In this document: positions 34,885-44,187 of the stretch, one piece after another
How positions within the stretch are numbered: position 1 is the first letter of the stretch
Layout of the letters: each line of letters opens with the position of its first letter
From: Cytophagales bacterium WSM2-2
GTDB taxonomy: Bacteria > Bacteroidota > Bacteroidia > Cytophagales > Cyclobacteriaceae
DNA length: 64,000 nucleotides
Direction: 5' to 3'
NCBI GenBank assembly: GCA_015472025.1
Contig: BNHL01000001.1
Span: 4,390,001-4,454,000, forward strand
Program-made: the position numbers and the translations under genes
The notes under the pieces: generated by a model
The model's database searches: none
What the model was told of the DNA's origin: nothing
What the model saw: only the letters and a program-made list of their open reading frames with translations

Positions 34885-35792
34885 AGTGAATCGTTGGTTA
34901 AGTCCATAAAAAGTGTTTCAAGATTTTGCTTGCGCGGATGCAGGTTGTACACGTCCAGGTCGTTGTCAACCAACGTTTTGTTGATCGCGGCTACCTGTTG
35001 AATATTGGTATATGGCACTACCAGTTCGTGTTCGAGCAATTCAGCCTGGAATTGTTTCAGCACAGCCCATGCTCGCAAATTGTCGGAGGTGTCCAGTTGG
35101 ACCAGTGATTGTTTCTGTTGCAACCGGTGCAGTTCTTCCAGTGACCCCTGAAATCGCATGTGGCCTTTCGAAATAATACCGACCTGGTTCACTATCTTTT
35201 CAACCTCCGATAAAATGTGACTGGAGACCAGGAACGTAATGCCTTCCTGCTCGTTTAGTTTTTTGATGAGGCTTCTCAACTCAAGGATGCCGGCAGGATC
35301 GAGGCCGTTCGTGGGTTCATCGAGGATTAATAATTCGGGTTTGGGCAAGAGTGTAAGCGCAATGGACAACCGTTGTCGCATTCCCAATGAAAACTGTTTT
35401 ACTGTTTTACTTCCGGTATCACTCAGGCCTACCGTCATTAATACCTCTTGTAGTCTGGCTTTTGTTGCACCGTAAATCTCACGGTACACTTCCAGGTTCT
35501 CTTTTGCTGTCAGGTGACCGTATAAAGAAGGACTCTCAATGAGAGATCCCACTTTACTCAATATTTCCTGCCGGTGATTTTGCAGGTCTTTACCTAGCAC
35601 CTCAATGGTGCCGCGTTGGTTCTTCAACAGTCCCAGCACCAGGCTGAGGGTTGTTGTTTTTCCTGATCCATTCGGACCGAGAAAGCCGTAGATGTCGCCA
35701 CGGTTTACATGGAGGTTAATGTTGACGAGTGTATTAACTCCACGTGCATAGTCGTAGGAGAGACTGTCGGTGCGTATCGCTGTTGAACTCAT
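34881..35792 (-). CDS. ABC transporter ATP-binding protein
   Basis: From ATG 35792 (MSSTAIRT) the protein has 303 residues; the frame extends to 35858 but that part is not gene-like. Walker A GPNGSGKTTT, signature FSLGMRQRLSIA, Walker B LLILDEPTNGLDP and the switch His in VSSHILSE are present. It resembles BcrA-type ATPases and pairs with the downstream permease to export a lipid-like compound or peptide. Confidence 0.93.
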   Translation of the reverse strand: MSSTAIRTDSLSYDYARGVNTLVNINLHVNRGDIYGFLGPNGSGKTTTLSLVLGLLKNQRGTIEVLGKDLQNHRQEILSKVGSLIESPSLYGHLTAKENLEVYREIYGATKARLQEVLMTVGLSDTGSKTVKQFSLGMRQRLSIALTLLPKPELLILDEPTNGLDPAGILELRSLIKKLNEQEGITFLVSSHILSEVEKIVNQVGIISKGHMRFQGSLEELHRLQQKQSLVQLDTSDNLRAWAVLKQFQAELLEHELVVPYTNIQQVAAINKTLVDNDLDVYNLHPRKQNLETLFMDLTNDSL

Positions 35793-35981
35793 ATCTTTTT
35801 TGAGCAAGATTACAGGCTCTTCCATGGCAGGCATAACTGGCATGACCGATAGCCACAAAAATGTGATGAGGTATGGAGTAAAAGGGATGAAGCGATGTGC
35901 TGGATACCAGATACTAGATTCTCGTATCCAACGTTAATTCTGTCCCATCTTTAAGCCTGTTCGTCACAAATTATTTAGTGA

Positions 35982-37055
35982 ATGAATACGAGGCATTACT
36001 ATTGTACCGTGAATATTACAATAACATCACAGCAATCTCTCTTTCGTAAGTTACTCGCCACAAGCGAAACCCTTATCATATTTTCGGTTTGGCTGTCCAC
36101 CACCATCTTTGTTGTCACGATTTATCCAGACTCTGAATTCCTCTCCTCTTGGACCATTACAATTCCGGCTGGCTGGGTCATGTATCATGTTTCCTTCCGC
36201 TGGCTTTTTCCAAAGGCGCTCACGTTCCGGTTCTCTTACTTATTTTATGCAGCCTGCATTTTCTTGTTTTGCCTGGCTGTTTTCTTTGTACAAGCCATGC
36301 TACTCTCCATGTTTATTGAAGATGAAAGTTTCTTCCTGGAACTTGGGGGTATTACCATCTTCATCTTGTTCTTTATCCTGGCGCCTGTGCAATGGTTTTT
36401 CTTCAAGCGCCTTGCACGAAACAATGAAGAACTGTTCGTTCTCAAAAAGGAACTGGGCCAGACGACAGCCAACGCAGATTTGCTTCGCTCACAGATCAAT
36501 CCGCACTTCTTGTTCAATGCCCTCAACACATTGTATGGTATGGCTCTCCAGGAAAAAGCGGAGCACACCAGCGAGGCCATCGAAAAACTGGGGAGCATGA
36601 TGCGTTTCATGCTGCAGGAGAATATGCAGGAAAAGATCGCGCTAGTTCGCGACCTGGAATACCTGGATAACTACATAGCATTGCAGCGTCTGCGCACGGA
36701 TATTAATCCGAATATTAAAATTCAAATAGCCATTCAGCAGGAGGTAAACCCCACGCTACAGATTGCACCCATGCTGTTGATCCCAAGTATTGAAAATGCT
36801 TTCAAGCACGGCATCAGCCTGCGCGAAGAATCTGTGATTCGGGTATCGCTGGAGGTAAAGCAATCCACTTTGTATTTCGATGTATTCAATATCAAACATG
36901 TGCGTTCAGAAAACGACACTGAAAAAAACAGCAACGGTATCGGGCTTATGAATGTAAAGCAGCGTCTTCAACTGGTATATCCCGGCAAACATGAATTGGT
37001 CATTCGCGAAACAGCCAACGACTATTTTGTTCATCTTGTCATTAACTTAGGGTGA
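35982..37055 (+). CDS. LytS/YehU-type sensor histidine kinase
   Basis: The 357-residue protein has four TM helices in residues 25-140, then the His_kinase domain with QINPHFLFNALN (His175) and a HATPase with the N-box PSIENAFKHG and the G-box NGIGLMNVKQRL. It phosphorylates the response regulator encoded next. The HK stop lies within the start region of the regulator gene. Confidence 0.93.
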   Translation: MNTRHYYCTVNITITSQQSLFRKLLATSETLIIFSVWLSTTIFVVTIYPDSEFLSSWTITIPAGWVMYHVSFRWLFPKALTFRFSYLFYAACIFLFCLAVFFVQAMLLSMFIEDESFFLELGGITIFILFFILAPVQWFFFKRLARNNEELFVLKKELGQTTANADLLRSQINPHFLFNALNTLYGMALQEKAEHTSEAIEKLGSMMRFMLQENMQEKIALVRDLEYLDNYIALQRLRTDINPNIKIQIAIQQEVNPTLQIAPMLLIPSIENAFKHGISLREESVIRVSLEVKQSTLYFDVFNIKHVRSENDTEKNSNGIGLMNVKQRLQLVYPGKHELVIRETANDYFVHLVINLG

Positions 37056-37057
37056 AT

Positions 37058-37735
37058 ATGAAAGCAGTTGCTGTTGACGATGAACCTATGGCCCTGGAGG
37101 TGGTGCGCTCACACGCTGCTAAAGTTCCGTTCCTGGAATTAAAGGCCGGGTTCACTGATGCCTTTCAAGCGCTGGACTACTTGCAGAAAGAAACCATCGA
37201 CCTGATCTTCCTCGATATTAAAATGCCCGACATCTCCGGTATTGAGTTCTTTAACAGCCTCCGTAAAAAGCCACTGCTGATCTTTACTACTGCCTATAGT
37301 GAGCATGCGGTTACCAGTTTTGAAATGGATGCCATCGATTACCTACTGAAGCCCTTTTCACTGGCGCGGTTTATACAGGCGTGCAACAAGGCCTTTGAAT
37401 TGTACAACTTTCGTAATACCACTGAAACCAGCGATCATCTGTACATCAAAACAGGCTATGAACAGGTAAAGGTGATGTACGATGAAATTCAATACCTGGA
37501 AGCTACTGGTAATTATGTGACGTTTGTACTAGCCGACAAAAAAATACTCGCCCGCAGCACTTTTGCCGAAGCCATCCACTGGCTCCCTCAGCAAAGATTT
37601 GTACGAGTGCATAGGTCATTCATGGTAGCGGTGAGTAAAATTGATAAATTAGAAAGGCACCAGGTGACGATCGCTACGCATAAGGTACCGGTTAGCGAAG
37701 CGTATCAGGAACAGTTGCAGATGATGCTGAGGTAG
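37058..37735 (+). CDS. LytTR-family response regulator
   Basis: I use ATG 37058; a GTG at 37052 that overlaps the kinase stop is also possible. The receiver domain has VDDEPMALEV and the phospho-acceptor Asp in LIFLDIKMPD, with FTTAYSEHA; the C-terminal LytTR domain reads YLEATGNYVTFV and VRVHRSFMVAV. It forms a two-component pair with the upstream kinase; targets are unknown. Confidence 0.93.
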   Translation: MKAVAVDDEPMALEVVRSHAAKVPFLELKAGFTDAFQALDYLQKETIDLIFLDIKMPDISGIEFFNSLRKKPLLIFTTAYSEHAVTSFEMDAIDYLLKPFSLARFIQACNKAFELYNFRNTTETSDHLYIKTGYEQVKVMYDEIQYLEATGNYVTFVLADKKILARSTFAEAIHWLPQQRFVRVHRSFMVAVSKIDKLERHQVTIATHKVPVSEAYQEQLQMMLR

Positions 37736-37748
37736 TAGCAACTAGAGT

Positions 37749-38795
37749 CTATCCGATTATTGCATTGCTGTCTTTGGAAAATCTCCAGATGAAACCATCA
37801 AGGACATAATGTGTAAGCTGCGGCAATACCAGCAAAGGCACAATCACGGAGAGTACCAGTGAATCTGTAATTGGATTGGAAAGCGTGAAAAAGGGGAAAA
37901 CACCCAGGTGATCTTTCCACACTAAAATATCCCAAAGCGACTCCTCGAAGTAGGCGAGAAGTAATAGTGTGGAAATAAATACCGCTACTCCTTTCCAACC
38001 AAAAGAGAATCCGGACGAATCTTTTTTGGTTCCATAAAGCCATACCAACCCCATATAAGGAATACCGTGCGCAACCACATTCATGAGCGTAAATGCAAGA
38101 TCGCCATGGAACAATACGATGCCTGCATACCAGGAGAGGTAGGTTCCAAGCATGATCCCATTCTTCGGAATATTTATGTCTGATGTCTTGATCGAAAAAT
38201 AAATCTCTTTCGCAAGGTAAGCAGCAAGTATCAGCAGGTAGATACCAAGGATTATGTTGTCAATATTACTGACTGGAATCGCGACGAAGTCGTTGGGTAC
38301 AAACCAGCTTAGTGAACCCGTCAGGTGAAGGTGCCAGTATAAAACCGGGTAGATAGTTGCGCTATATACGGATACGACATCGATCCATTTTGCTATACCC
38401 GATACCTTTTGCTTTCTCGAGTACAACCGGAGGAATCCGTACTGTTGCCGGATGAAATGATAGAGCGCAGCATAAGCAAGGATCCGCCAGAAGAGAAATG
38501 AGTCTATGATATGAAGTGTAAAACCCAGCGCGAAACACACAACAGGAATGATAATCAACAGTGTTTTGTATTTCACGAAAGTCGAGCGTTCCCAATAAAA
38601 ACGGAACAGTGTGCTATAGACATGACCGACATCAATCATCAGTACCAGCACTAACCACCACAGTGCTGTTACTTCCGTATGCTGGCTAAAGTAATCTCTG
38701 AACAAATAGACAATGAACACCGGAAGAAACAGCGGCAGCAGTATGAGCACCGACTCTTTCTTTGCAGAGACAAGCCAATGTGAGTTACTGTTCAT
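37749..38795 (-). CDS. Polytopic membrane protein with conserved-looking histidines
   Basis: The 348-residue protein has eight or nine TM helices. Polar or histidine motifs lie in or next to the membrane: DVGHVY (His58), YHFIRQQYGFLRLY (His113), WHLHLTG (155/157), VAHGIPYMG (243) and LTHYVLDGFIWR (329). Such a set can bind metal or haem, as in membrane hydroxylases, but no family is certain. It is the last gene of the polyamine-type operon and overlaps the amine oxidase gene by four bases. Confidence 0.75.
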   Translation of the reverse strand: MNSNSHWLVSAKKESVLILLPLFLPVFIVYLFRDYFSQHTEVTALWWLVLVLMIDVGHVYSTLFRFYWERSTFVKYKTLLIIIPVVCFALGFTLHIIDSFLFWRILAYAALYHFIRQQYGFLRLYSRKQKVSGIAKWIDVVSVYSATIYPVLYWHLHLTGSLSWFVPNDFVAIPVSNIDNIILGIYLLILAAYLAKEIYFSIKTSDINIPKNGIMLGTYLSWYAGIVLFHGDLAFTLMNVVAHGIPYMGLVWLYGTKKDSSGFSFGWKGVAVFISTLLLLAYFEESLWDILVWKDHLGVFPFFTLSNPITDSLVLSVIVPLLVLPQLTHYVLDGFIWRFSKDSNAIIG

Positions 38796-40396
38796 CCGAT
38801 GATATTTAATAAATTCCGTGCTGCGGCAATACCACTTTCAAATGCTTCCTCAAACAACGAAAGTCCGCACAGGTCCGAGTGGGCGAAAAATATTTTATTA
38901 TCGATAGGTGAGTTTGCTGCCTTGCGGGCTTCGCCCCAAACAAATTCCGGCTCCGGACGGATCATGCCGTGACCCCAAAGGTAGACATCCAGTTGAGATG
39001 TTGTCTCCTTCAAATTCGGGTGAGCAGGAGAGAGGTCTCTGAAGATCGCATCAGCCCACTTGTCCCATGTTTTTCCTTGCGCATCATTTCTTGCAGCCCT
39101 GCAATCGTGATCAGTGATGGGTTGATAATAGGTGAGCACAGTTTTGTCCTGCGGCATCGCCACACTTTGGTGAGTCGCATGCACGTAGCCAAGTGATTTG
39201 CTTCCATAGATGACATTATCCCAGCACAAAGGCTCACCCCGCTTGTCTTGCAATGCAGAGTCTACTGTGAGATTGGCCACCATCCACGGTGCATAGTTGA
39301 AAGCAGCATAGTCGATGGGCCGTGATGCCTTCAACAAATATTTATTTACAAACTGGGGCGAAGAAATGATTACTGCTTTTGCTTCGATGCGTTTGGAAGT
39401 ATTCTCGGAAATATCCAGGTAATCCACTTCTACCTTGTTATTATTTATCCTTATGGCCGTCACTGCCGCCTGGCATTTTATTTCAGGAGAAATTCCCGTA
39501 CCCAGTTTCTTCGCCAGCCAGTGATTTCCTTCCGGCCAGGTCAGTACATCATCAAACTTTGAATTCTCTGAGTGCCCTCTCCGGGAAGCAAAGTAATGGA
39601 TGCCCGCCCATGCTGAAGTATTCTCCAGCGATGAACCAAAATCGTCAGCACAACAGTAGTTAACATACCACCGGAGATACTCTGAATTGAAATTCCTGCT
39701 CTTCAAAAACAGGTCCATGCTGCTCAGATCCAACGCAAGAAAAGACGGATCTTGTGAACTTTCTTTTGCAGGTATATCAAAAGCCATTTTTCCATCGGCT
39801 CCTCTTTTGTTGCGGTACATTTCCATCAGTTCAATGAACCTCCGAATTTCTTCCCGGTCGTGCGATGGTACTCCTTCGTTAGGGATCAAACCTTCTTGCC
39901 AATGGTGGTTTATAAAGAGCCGTTCTTTTGGATCGTGGCACAAGTAATACTCATTATATAAAGGCAGCTGATTTTTATATCCGGTGATCACACCACACTC
40001 CTCAAGAAACGAGAGAAGGGTTTTATTGTGAAGGTTAGGCAACGGGAGATAGTGCGCACCGAGCGGGTAGGCGGTGGTTGCATTTTTTCCTGATCGCGAA
40101 TTACCGCCCGCTTCACTCTCTAACTCCAACAACCGGAAAGACTGTCCCGCCCGTTTTAGCCATCGTGCAGCTGACAAGCCTGCAATCCCACCGCCAACAA
40201 TAACAATATCCTCTTTGAGTATTTCTTTAGGTGCTGAAGGGATACCGTCACGCAGCAAATGCCCGATTTTTGAGTTGGGGCCGCCAATGCCTCCTTCCAG
40301 TTTCGTTCTTTGACCTGAACAAGAGTACATCGATCCCAGCAGCATACCACCAGCCGCTATCGAACTTTGCCTGATGAAATCCCTGCGCGTAGTCAT
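38792..40396 (-). CDS. Exported FAD-dependent amine-oxidase-like protein
   Basis: ATG 40396 gives MTTRRDFIRQSSIAAGG, a Tat signal with the twin arginines; a cysteine follows in SMYSC (weak lipobox). The FAD-binding motif is IVGGGIAGLSAARWLKRAG, then LELESEAGGNSRSG. The C-terminal part FFAHSDLCGLSLFEEAFESG is the usual end of amine oxidase-type flavoproteins. It is predicted to be folded before export and to act outside the cytoplasmic membrane. In this operon an aminopropylated or polyamine substrate is plausible (inference). Start and stop overlap both neighbours by four bases. Confidence 0.88.
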   Translation of the reverse strand: MTTRRDFIRQSSIAAGGMLLGSMYSCSGQRTKLEGGIGGPNSKIGHLLRDGIPSAPKEILKEDIVIVGGGIAGLSAARWLKRAGQSFRLLELESEAGGNSRSGKNATTAYPLGAHYLPLPNLHNKTLLSFLEECGVITGYKNQLPLYNEYYLCHDPKERLFINHHWQEGLIPNEGVPSHDREEIRRFIELMEMYRNKRGADGKMAFDIPAKESSQDPSFLALDLSSMDLFLKSRNFNSEYLRWYVNYCCADDFGSSLENTSAWAGIHYFASRRGHSENSKFDDVLTWPEGNHWLAKKLGTGISPEIKCQAAVTAIRINNNKVEVDYLDISENTSKRIEAKAVIISSPQFVNKYLLKASRPIDYAAFNYAPWMVANLTVDSALQDKRGEPLCWDNVIYGSKSLGYVHATHQSVAMPQDKTVLTYYQPITDHDCRAARNDAQGKTWDKWADAIFRDLSPAHPNLKETTSQLDVYLWGHGMIRPEPEFVWGEARKAANSPIDNKIFFAHSDLCGLSLFEEAFESGIAAARNLLNIIG

Positions 40397-41910
40397 CGGA
40401 AATAAACAGCCCACTCGCGCTCAAATGTGTTTACCAATACCTGGTTATTGAGTGTATTGTAAGAAGATTTTTGGGCGATCATATCGTTCGGGAAATCGGT
40501 CAATGAAGCCCAGGATTTCTCGTTGATAAACCGGAGCCCGGATGGCAATTCCTGTTTCTCCGGCAGCGGCTGTTTGAAAGCGAGGATATAACCCCACTCA
40601 CCGAAGGAGGGTACATGGCTGTGGTAGGGAGCAGTGCTGAAGCCGGCTTTGCGCAAGGTTTCATTGATAATCCAGAACGACTCCTTCGCCACATAGGGTG
40701 AAGTGGCCTGGATCACCACAGCCCCGCTGTCGCTAAGCGATCTATACAACTCTTTATAAAAAGATACTGTATACAATTTTCCCAACGAATAATTGGATGG
40801 GTCAGGAAAATCCACCGCTACGAAATCATAACTGACTTTATTTTGGCGTATCCACTGAAATGCATCTTCATTGTAAATTTTTACTTTAGGCGAAAGCAGC
40901 GATTGGTCGTTGAGTTTCCTCAGGCTCCCGTTGTTCCTAAACAGATCTGTCATTGCTCTGTCCAGGTCAACTAGTTGAATTGAATTCACGGATGGGTACT
41001 TAAGAATTTCACGTGCGGCCATACCGTCACCGCCTCCCATGATCAATACTTTTTCAGGATTTGTAATCCTGCTCATGCCCGGGTGGATCAGCGACTCGTG
41101 GTAGCGATACTCATCGAAAGAACTGAATTGTAAATTGCCATTCAGGTAAAGCCTCCAATCGTTTTTGCTTCGGGTGATTACGATTCGCTGGTAGGGGCTT
41201 GACTTCGCGTAGATAATGGCATCGGCATAGGTGAGAGACTCTGAAAATGAAGTGAGCCTATCTGAAAAAATAATACCGCTCAACATAAGGACAATTCCAA
41301 CCCATGCCGACCATTGAAGTGACCTGGCGGATTTAATTTCGTTTTTGAATCTGTACGACACGATCAGTGCTACGAGGATATTAAGAAACCCAAAGAAAAA
41401 AGAAGTACGCAGAAGGCCCAGGTAGGGAATGAATACCAACGGAAACAGGAGCGAAGCGAATAAGGCCCCGATGTAATCAAAAGTAAAAATCCGGGAAACG
41501 AGGTCGGTGAATTCAATCCGGTCTTTCAGTATCCGCATCAATAATGGAAGCTCAAGCCCAACCAGGATTCCGGTGACAATCACCTGCGAATACAAGATCA
41601 ACCGGAAGAAAACGACCTGTTCAAATAACACAAAAAGCACCGCAGCACTACTGCCGCCCACAAGACCTACGAGAATTTCAATTCGTATAAACCAGGATAA
41701 TAAATTGCCTTTGAGGAATTTGGAGAAGAAGGAACCGATACCCATGGCGAAGAGGTATGATCCGATGATTGTTGAAAATTGGGTGATCGAATCTCCCAGG
41801 AGGTAGCTCGCCAACGTTCCGGCTACCAATTCATAAATCAGCCCGCACGTGGCAACCACGAATACCGAAAGCAGGAGCAATAGCTCAAAAGCCCGCGACT
41901 GATTTTTCAT
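40393..41910 (-). CDS. speE: Membrane-fused spermidine-synthase-like enzyme
   Basis: The 505-residue protein joins an N-terminal part of six or seven TM helices (residues 8-220, GLIYELVAGTLASYLLG) to a C-terminal aminopropyltransferase domain. That domain has the decarboxylated-AdoMet site GGGDGMAARE (292-301), VDLDRA and the catalytic Asp in DFPDPS (367-372). The family moves an aminopropyl group from decarboxylated AdoMet to an amine. The TM part is a known fusion in bacteria. With speD in the same operon the donor is made locally; the acceptor at the membrane is unknown. Confidence 0.9.
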   Translation of the reverse strand: MKNQSRAFELLLLLSVFVVATCGLIYELVAGTLASYLLGDSITQFSTIIGSYLFAMGIGSFFSKFLKGNLLSWFIRIEILVGLVGGSSAAVLFVLFEQVVFFRLILYSQVIVTGILVGLELPLLMRILKDRIEFTDLVSRIFTFDYIGALFASLLFPLVFIPYLGLLRTSFFFGFLNILVALIVSYRFKNEIKSARSLQWSAWVGIVLMLSGIIFSDRLTSFSESLTYADAIIYAKSSPYQRIVITRSKNDWRLYLNGNLQFSSFDEYRYHESLIHPGMSRITNPEKVLIMGGGDGMAAREILKYPSVNSIQLVDLDRAMTDLFRNNGSLRKLNDQSLLSPKVKIYNEDAFQWIRQNKVSYDFVAVDFPDPSNYSLGKLYTVSFYKELYRSLSDSGAVVIQATSPYVAKESFWIINETLRKAGFSTAPYHSHVPSFGEWGYILAFKQPLPEKQELPSGLRFINEKSWASLTDFPNDMIAQKSSYNTLNNQVLVNTFEREWAVYFR

Positions 41911-41925
41911 ACCGGAGAAAATCGA

Positions 41926-42129
41926 CTAGTGTACTGCCGAGGCAATGATGATGCCCATGGCAATCATAAATGCGGCAGACACGATGGCAAGCGCTACATT
42001 CTGCTTCTCGATGATCTCCTTCCACAGGTTTTCCGGTGTAATCTTTTCAAAGATCCAGAAGCACACTCCAAGTACGATGATGCCCACGAGCGAAAAAACC
42101 ACCGAAGCTAAAACTGATTCCCAATTCAT
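41926..42129 (-). CDS. DUF350 membrane protein
   Basis: The 67-residue protein has two TM helices and the DUF350 (YjfL-like) pattern, with ALAIVSAAFMIAMGIIIASA as the second helix. DUF350 proteins are often found with AdoMet decarboxylase, spermidine-synthase-like and DUF4178-like genes. It lies 15 bases upstream of the synthase gene in the operon. Confidence 0.88.
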   Translation of the reverse strand: MNWESVLASVVFSLVGIIVLGVCFWIFEKITPENLWKEIIEKQNVALAIVSAAFMIAMGIIIASAVH

Positions 42130-42140
42130 AATTGTAATTT

Positions 42141-42311
42141 TTATTTGTGAAAAAAGTAACGATAAGTGCCCGGCGAACGCGTGCCCGACTGTGTTTCAGT
42201 TGGAGCAGAACCAAACCAGTTCCACCCGGTCATTTGCGAATAGGTATAAAAAGATATCCCCAGGATTACCAGGGTCAGATACCATCTCAAGCCTTTTAAT
42301 TTGTCCTCCAT
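42141..42311 (-). CDS. Small 56-residue membrane-linked protein of the operon
   Basis: The frame from ATG 42311 to TAA 42141 codes for a protein starting MEDKLKGLRWYLTLVILG, with one TM helix at about residues 9-25, then SQMTGWNWFGSAPTE and the end RYFFHK. Gaps to its neighbours are 11 bases on both sides, matching the spacing of the rest of the operon, which supports it as a real gene missed by length filters. Confidence 0.75.
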   Translation of the reverse strand: MEDKLKGLRWYLTLVILGISFYTYSQMTGWNWFGSAPTETQSGTRSPGTYRYFFHK

Positions 42312-42322
42312 AGATTCAGGTT

Positions 42323-43585
42323 TTATTCTTCATAAGTATAAGGAGAAAAATCACTGTCTCTCCAGCGGGAGCGTTCCTTGTGATGCTTGTATATAAAGTA
42401 CCCGACGGGAAACGCTGCTAAACCCAATAAGAGAACCCAGAAATTAGAAGAGAATGACACGTCACGATAGACAGTTATTTCAAAACTCCTGTTAGCAGGG
42501 CTAAACTCCGGGTAGATATTAATATGATATTTACCCTCTGGGATGCTGGATAAAAACGCGGCTCCCCTCGTACTGCCCTCACTCCAAGACTCTCCGCCTT
42601 CGTATCCCGAGTAATATTCTATCTCCTTGGTAAAGATGTATTCTTCGCCGGTCGCTTCGTTGATCAGGGAAAACTCACCAAAAAACCAATCGTTCGAAAC
42701 TGGTGCATCGACATACACTTCCACATTCTTTGTTCCGCCTGCCAATTCAAAAGAAGCTGTCTTGAACATTTTATCGGCTTTCAAATCAGCCTGATCAAAA
42801 TGCCCTTGCAATATTTTTTGATTTGATGCACTGTAGGCAAAGATCAATTGCAGCGCGATCAGGATCACTGCAGCAAGCCCGGAAATACGGATCAGCGTTT
42901 CCTCATCAAACCGAACCGGGTAGGGTTGTGTATATCCAAACCCTTTTTTCTTCGGCAGCTTACCGGGTTGCAAGTTAAATGCAGAAGCTACACTTGCCGG
43001 GGTCATGTACTCGCCAAGGTATGCGCTGATGTGATGATCGTTGTCCTCCAGGTTTAATATATGGGGCGGACAGATGTGTTCGTAGTGCATGGACGACACT
43101 GTGGAGTCAATAATGTCCGTAAAGAATTCTCCGGAAGCATAGATGACGTCCGCCTTGTACTTGGCGTAAAGCTTAAAAGTTCCTTCCTCAATTTCAGGGT
43201 CGGGAAGTGCACTTCCGAATGACCATGGATGCTTGGAGTAAGGCTTAAGGAAATTCCAGTGCCCATCGTTGGTTGAGAGAAACGCGATACCAGCTTCGGG
43301 GCTGTAAAGGAAATACTCGTGCCAGGTATAACGGTATTTTCGCTCGCGCTTCACAGAGAACCCCATGACCCGATAGGAGTGGCCATTGATAGCTCCACCC
43401 GATCCGACAGGAAGTATAGCTTCGATCAGCGTGTGAAACTGATCCTGTGCGTCCGTGTGAACACAAAAATAAATCTTACACTTCTCACAGGTGAGTGCTA
43501 TGGTCAATGCACGACCTTTCGCCACATTCACATGCTTGCACTTGGGGCACTCGTGACGTGTAACCTGGTCTACCATTCCGTCCAT
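42323..43585 (-). CDS. DUF4178 protein with zinc ribbon and C-terminal TM helices
   Basis: The 420-residue protein starts with a zinc ribbon (CPKCKHVN to CEKC), followed by a DUF4178 domain (GGAINGHSYRVMGFSVKRE, WHEYFLYSP), a TM helix near residue 237-255, a beta-rich extracytoplasmic-looking domain and a second TM helix near 385-405. It overlaps the upstream DUF4178 gene by 16 bases. Function is unknown; the context ties it to the AdoMet decarboxylase/aminopropyltransferase pair. Confidence 0.85.
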   Translation of the reverse strand: MDGMVDQVTRHECPKCKHVNVAKGRALTIALTCEKCKIYFCVHTDAQDQFHTLIEAILPVGSGGAINGHSYRVMGFSVKRERKYRYTWHEYFLYSPEAGIAFLSTNDGHWNFLKPYSKHPWSFGSALPDPEIEEGTFKLYAKYKADVIYASGEFFTDIIDSTVSSMHYEHICPPHILNLEDNDHHISAYLGEYMTPASVASAFNLQPGKLPKKKGFGYTQPYPVRFDEETLIRISGLAAVILIALQLIFAYSASNQKILQGHFDQADLKADKMFKTASFELAGGTKNVEVYVDAPVSNDWFFGEFSLINEATGEEYIFTKEIEYYSGYEGGESWSEGSTRGAAFLSSIPEGKYHINIYPEFSPANRSFEITVYRDVSFSSNFWVLLLGLAAFPVGYFIYKHHKERSRWRDSDFSPYTYEE

Positions 43586-44187
43586 GCCTTCAGGTTTTCA
43601 AATTTGTAGCCATACACCAACATCATCTCACCCCACAGGTAGTGAAGTTCACCAGACTTGTTCTTGAAAATCAAAGCCGTATTAAAAGAGGGGCTGCTTG
43701 CCTGTATCAGTGTGAGCCTGGTATTGGGAAGCGGAAATCTGGAAATCTCTCCCTCGTAATGAACGTCTACACAAGGCTCCATCATTTCACATTTCAATTT
43801 TATTGAATCGGTGAAATCCATATAAGCACCGGCCCTAAGACCTTCAAACTGATACTCATTAATTGCAAAGCGGGAATCGCAAAAAACAATACTCTCCAGT
43901 GACTGAAAAATCCATATCGTTCTGTCGTCATAGCTCGCACACCACAGGTTCCTGAAGTCGGTTTTCAATTGAAAGCGGATACGCCCTGAAATGGTAAAAG
44001 ACTTTCCCCGGTAAAGCCCGGTAGTTCCGATCTGAATTGTGCTCAGGTCATCGGGCATGTTGAATGCATTGCTGTCGCGGATGTCACGATTAGTTACCTG
44101 GTGCCGGCAATTCGCACATACGATCAGCCAGGTGTCATTAAGCACATGGGTATGATATCTTCCGCAGTTAGGGCAGGTACTTTGCAT
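43570..44187 (-). CDS. DUF4178 protein with zinc ribbon
   Basis: The 205-residue soluble protein has a zinc ribbon at the start (CPNCGRYH, VCANCRHQV) and one DUF4178 domain (TIQIGTTGLYRGKSFTISGR). It shares its ATG with the TGA of the AdoMet decarboxylase gene (TGATG), showing translational coupling. It is a shorter paralogue of the next gene, without TM helices. Confidence 0.85.
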   Translation of the reverse strand: MQSTCPNCGRYHTHVLNDTWLIVCANCRHQVTNRDIRDSNAFNMPDDLSTIQIGTTGLYRGKSFTISGRIRFQLKTDFRNLWCASYDDRTIWIFQSLESIVFCDSRFAINEYQFEGLRAGAYMDFTDSIKLKCEMMEPCVDVHYEGEISRFPLPNTRLTLIQASSPSFNTALIFKNKSGELHYLWGEMMLVYGYKFENLKAWTEW

